Origin: Thermogladius sp.
GTDB lineage: Archaea > Thermoproteota > Thermoprotei_A > Sulfolobales > Desulfurococcaceae
Direction of reading: 5' to 3'
Assembly: GCA_009904025.1 (NCBI GenBank)
Contig: WYEE01000122.1
Coordinates: 1 to 8,361 of the forward strand
Length of the DNA stretch: 8,361 nucleotides
The translations under genes and the position numbers were made by a program. Positions 6,391 through 8,361 of the stretch are shown piece after piece. The notes under the pieces were generated by a model, which ran no database searches, was not told the DNA's origin, and was given only the letters and a program-made list of their open reading frames with translations. How positions within the stretch are numbered: position 1 is the first letter of the stretch; every line of letters begins with the position of its first letter.

Positions 6391-6510
6391 AGGTCTCTAG
6401 TTGAGTTGACTAAAGACTCATACTTAATGCGTGGTTCTCCTGCAACGCTCCTTAGGATTATCGACGATGTAGCGTGAGTGATTGATCAAGGTTCTAGTAG
6501 TGAGAGGGGC
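6391..6510 (+). pseudogene. N-terminal scrap of a metallo-beta-lactamase-fold hydrolase
   Basis: One plus-strand frame reads LVELTKDSYLMRGSPATLL (from 6397), then RIIDDVA, a TGA stop at 6475-6477, and VIDQGSSSERGS up to about 6513. The pattern 'vyLvRGSPaTLl.i.ddvayVIDPG' is the usual first beta-hairpin of archaeal metallo-beta-lactamase-fold proteins. Here the Tyr before VID is the stop and the Pro of DPG is Gln. No metal-binding HxHxDH motif follows, because the sequence runs directly into the 3' end of the minus-strand nuclease gene. A TATA-like ACTATATCAAAA lies at 6367-6378. The rest of the gene was probably lost by a deletion ending here. The fragment is short, so family assignment is moderate. 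Confidence 0.45.
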
Positions 6511-7362
6511 TCACCCGCTGTCTTTGGTTTGAGCCCCGGCAGTGCCCCCCTGTTGCCCCGCCCCACTCGAGCCCTCACCGGCGGCCTCAGCATGCTTCGG
6601 CATCTTCCTCAGGGTTACTGCGAGGTCGGCCGCGGCCTCCCGGAGCTCTCTAACCTCGTCTCTAAGCCTCCTCAACGTCTCCTCCAGCCTCCGGGCCTCC
6701 TCGATTAACCCTGTGAGAGTCTGCTTCTCCACTATCACCTGCGCGACCCTTCTAACAGTCGTGTACCTAGTGGCCCACCTCGGTATCACACCCTTCTTCT
6801 TGAGCTCGTTCAACCTGGAGGCCAGCTCACCCGGCTCTAACCCGAGCTTTCCAGCGGCCTCAGCTATATCGCTGGAGGAGGACACGGCTTTCAATACCTC
6901 GAGGTCCCTCCCCTCAACCCTCGTGCTGTAGCCGTAGAGAACCTCGAGGTAGTCTGCTAGAGCCTCCTCCACAGCCTCCCTCATCATGCTGTAGAGCTCC
7001 TCGCTCTCGACTAGGAAGACGTCTGAGAGCAAGATGACCCTTACCCCGAGCCTCTCAGCGAGCTCCCTCGCGGAGTCGTCTGAGAAACCCTTGGCGACGA
7101 CGAGGGGCTTGGCGTCGGCTAGCATAGCGTTGACGTAGGCCTGCCTCACACCGCTTACGTCAAGCCTACCCGCCTTGACCTCCACGGCGTATATCCTCCC
7201 GTCAGAGTCCTGGACTAGGGCGTCGACCTCCCCCACCTCAACGTTGTTTAAGACGATCTTCTTATTGGTCTCCAGCACCCTGAAACCCTGCTCCTCCAGG
7301 ACGCTGAGCGCGATCCTCTCGCTTGAAAGCCACTTACGCTTAGCTGATAAACCAGAGCTCAT
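6511..7362 (-). CDS. PD-(D/E)XK (RecB-like) nuclease with winged-helix and coiled-coil regions
   Basis: The 283-residue protein begins with a compact PD-(D/E)XK nuclease-like domain (about 10-120). It has a helix with E15 (SSERIALSVLEEQGFRV), then GEVDALV with D47, then YAVEVKAG with E61 and K63, and a later helix and strand (KPLVVAKGFS, VRVILLSDVF). All core catalytic positions are present, so it is probably an active Mg2+-dependent DNA endo- or exonuclease of the archaeal RecB-family type. Residues about 150-205 resemble a winged helix (DLEVLKAV, SDIAEAAGKLGLEPGELASRLNELKKKGVI), 218-248 form a charged coiled coil (heptad-like EEARRLEETLRRLRDEVREL), and the last 25 residues are a Gly/Ala/Gln-rich, probably disordered tail. 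The start ATG 7362 follows GGAGTG by six bases. It lies 61 bp downstream of the membrane protein gene on the same strand, possibly an operon. Its natural substrate and role are unknown. Confidence 0.8.
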   Translation of the reverse strand: MSSGLSAKRKWLSSERIALSVLEEQGFRVLETNKKIVLNNVEVGEVDALVQDSDGRIYAVEVKAGRLDVSGVRQAYVNAMLADAKPLVVAKGFSDDSARELAERLGVRVILLSDVFLVESEELYSMMREAVEEALADYLEVLYGYSTRVEGRDLEVLKAVSSSSDIAEAAGKLGLEPGELASRLNELKKKGVIPRWATRYTTVRRVAQVIVEKQTLTGLIEEARRLEETLRRLRDEVRELREAAADLAVTLRKMPKHAEAAGEGSSGAGQQGGTAGAQTKDSG

Positions 7363-7368
7363 AGCCTA

Positions 7369-7374
7369 CACTCC
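7369..7374 (-). promoter_or_regulatory. Ribosome binding site of the nuclease gene
   Basis: GGAGTG on the minus strand, six bases before the ATG at 7362, matches the anti-Shine-Dalgarno region with one missing base. It supports this start and fits translation as an internal gene of a two-gene transcript. Confidence 0.5.
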
Positions 7375-7423
7375 GGTGGAGGCAAATGTGTCAGACAATC
7401 TAGGTCACCTGGATCCCCCTGCT

Positions 7424-8176
7424 TTAAGCGTTTCCCCGAGTAGCTTCTTTCCCGCCTGCCGCGGACATTACGAGGATTGCGAGGCTGAGGCCTATAAGCG
7501 ATGATACGATGAGGGCAGTCCTCCACGTTGAGAGGTAGGGCGTGCACTCGCTACAGTATTCACGGTATTGTTCAATCATCCACTGGTCGAAGTAGATGGA
7601 CGCGAAGACCATGAGGATCCACGTAGCGACCTTCCCAGCCCACCCCTTAACATGTGTCAAGCCGGCTAAACCCCCGATCAGCCCGGACGCGAGGCCGAAG
7701 AAGACGTAGAAGTATGTGCCGCTGCTAACGCTCACCCTTAGGGCTGTCGTTATCGCTGCCGCGAAGACGAAGACAACCAAGTAGGCTAAGGAGAACTTGA
7801 CGACCCCGAGGAAATACTCTACCCCGATTACCGCGAGGAAAACCGCTAAACCTGTCTCCCAAGACCCGGCCAAAGACTCACCGATGCCGATCCCCTCCGT
7901 GTTGGACTTGAAGACAGCCAGCATGAAGGCTAGGATAGTAGAGGTGGTTAGGGCCATCACAGCTAGGCTAGTAAGCCCCGGCCTCACCCCGGCATTAACG
8001 TATCTCCGGTAGACGATGTAGGCTCCTAGGAAGCCAGCGGCCAGGCCGACTATTATATACCCCTGCTCCCTGATACCGGGGTTGTCCTTGTAGAACTCGT
8101 ACACGATGTTTATCCCAGCGAGGAACACGGCGATCGCTATGAGGAGGCCCATCAAATAATACAACAACGCCGACAC
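7424..8176 (-). CDS. Multi-spanning membrane protein of unknown function
   Basis: The protein is 250 residues long with seven or eight predicted membrane helices, approximately 4-22, 37-56, 66-88, 106-123, 128-147, 154-171, 182-197 and 218-238. Several helices are Gly/Ala-rich. Soluble parts are short. The longest loop lies between the last two helices (about 198-217) and carries a Cys pair, EYCSECTPY (C208, C211), which could form a disulphide or bind a metal if exposed. The C-terminus is a short polar tail (GGKEATRGNA). I recognise no transporter signature. The GTG at 8176 lies about 30 nt after a TATA-like element, with no Shine-Dalgarno before it, so the message is probably almost leaderless. 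The nuclease gene follows 61 bp downstream and may be co-transcribed. Confidence 0.7.
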   Translation of the reverse strand: MSALLYYLMGLLIAIAVFLAGINIVYEFYKDNPGIREQGYIIVGLAAGFLGAYIVYRRYVNAGVRPGLTSLAVMALTTSTILAFMLAVFKSNTEGIGIGESLAGSWETGLAVFLAVIGVEYFLGVVKFSLAYLVVFVFAAAITTALRVSVSSGTYFYVFFGLASGLIGGLAGLTHVKGWAGKVATWILMVFASIYFDQWMIEQYREYCSECTPYLSTWRTALIVSSLIGLSLAILVMSAAGGKEATRGNA

Positions 8177-8200
8177 CTACAAAGTAATCATGAGACATGG

Positions 8201-8211
8201 AATTTTAAAAA
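8201..8211. promoter_or_regulatory. Divergent TATA-like element
   Basis: AATTTTAAAAA contains a near-palindromic TTTTAAAA. On the minus strand its centre is 30 nt before the GTG at 8176, giving a near-leaderless start for the membrane gene. On the plus strand it could start transcription near 8231, before the GC-rich leader of the gene at 8321. Confidence 0.4.
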
Positions 8212-8228
8212 GCCGAACCAAGCCGTGG

Positions 8229-8305
8229 AGGAGAGGTCTACAATACCCGTGTAGCAGTGGGCTGGTCTCCTACGTCTCAGGTGGAGGCCGGCCACCGGTG
8301 GTAAA
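8229..8305 (+). other. GC-rich, possibly structured leader upstream of the last gene
   Basis: AGGAGA (8229-8234) can pair with TCTCCT (8266-8271), enclosing a smaller CTAC/GTAG pairing. A second pairing is GGTGG (8280-8284) with CCACC (8292-8296), with the palindrome GGCCGGCC (8286-8293) between. If transcription starts at the 8201-8211 element, this would be a 5' leader of about 90 nt. No known riboswitch or C/D-box motif is recognised. Confidence 0.2.
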
Positions 8306-8320
8306 GGAGGTGCTTTAATT

Positions 8321-8361
8321 GTGTTGCGTGGTATTGATTTCATGGTGGATTTCTTGCCGCT
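8321..8361 (+). CDS. Start of an unidentified gene (partial, runs off the window)
   Basis: A strong Shine-Dalgarno GGAGGTG (8306-8312) lies eight bases before a GTG at 8321. The frame is open to the edge and reads MLRGIDFMVDFLP. Thirteen codons are too few to identify a family. An alternative start is ATG 8342, but its spacing to the Shine-Dalgarno is much worse. The gene is divergent from the membrane protein gene at 8176. Confidence 0.5.
   Translation, partial: MLRGIDFMVDFLP

Noticed and set aside
8286..8293. GGCCGGCC palindrome as a recombination or binding site
   Set aside because: Single eight-base GC palindrome in a GC-rich leader; more simply explained by local composition or stem formation.
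1..8361. tRNA, rRNA, insertion sequences, CRISPR arrays, replication origin
   Set aside because: No cloverleaf, rRNA-like conserved block, transposase motif, repeat-spacer pattern or origin-box cluster was found on reading either strand by eye.

Overview
The window looks like chromosomal DNA of a hyperthermophilic crenarchaeon, probably of the Desulfurococcales. This is inferred from the protein families (SerK-type serine kinase, archaeal class-III aminotransferase, HEPN/MNT modules), frequent GTG/TTG starts, TATA-like boxes about 25-30 nt before starts that lack a Shine-Dalgarno sequence, and T-run ends. I cannot name the genus.

Layout. (i) 1-1119 is accessory and eroded: the C-terminus of a membrane protein runs in from the left (1-186). 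It is followed by a broken N-terminal fragment of what looks like a VirB4/TraC-type conjugation ATPase (275-610) and, directly abutting it on the other strand, a frameshifted MNT nucleotidyltransferase (611-963). (ii) 1120-2481 is an intact PLP-dependent class-III aminotransferase/racemase with a near-leaderless promoter. (iii) 2482-3522 has no intact gene but holds a decayed HEPN-MNT toxin-antitoxin pair (2741-3354) with stops, frameshifts and lost catalytic Asp residues. (iv) 3523-6367 holds an AGCS sodium:alanine/glycine symporter (minus), a divergent two-helix small membrane protein (plus) sharing its 87-bp promoter region, and a SerK-like free serine kinase with a C-terminal extension (minus). 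(v) 6391-6510 is a scrap of a metallo-beta-lactamase-fold gene, cut off exactly where the next gene ends. (vi) 6511-8176 holds two minus-strand genes: a PD-(D/E)XK nuclease with winged-helix and coiled-coil regions, preceded by a multi-spanning membrane protein of unknown function. (vii) The right edge holds a GC-rich possible leader and the first codons of a plus-strand gene with a strong Shine-Dalgarno sequence.

How it may work together. The aminotransferase/racemase, the AGCS carrier and SerK could form a small-amino-acid (alanine/serine) uptake and use neighbourhood: import of Ala/Ser/Gly, interconversion or transamination, and phosphorylation of serine. This is inference from gene proximity and family knowledge; the genes are not one operon. 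The second theme is gene decay: at least four genes of mobile or defence type (VirB4-like, MNT, HEPN-MNT) or of general type (MBL fold) survive only as fragments. I found no CRISPR array, tRNA, rRNA or insertion sequence.
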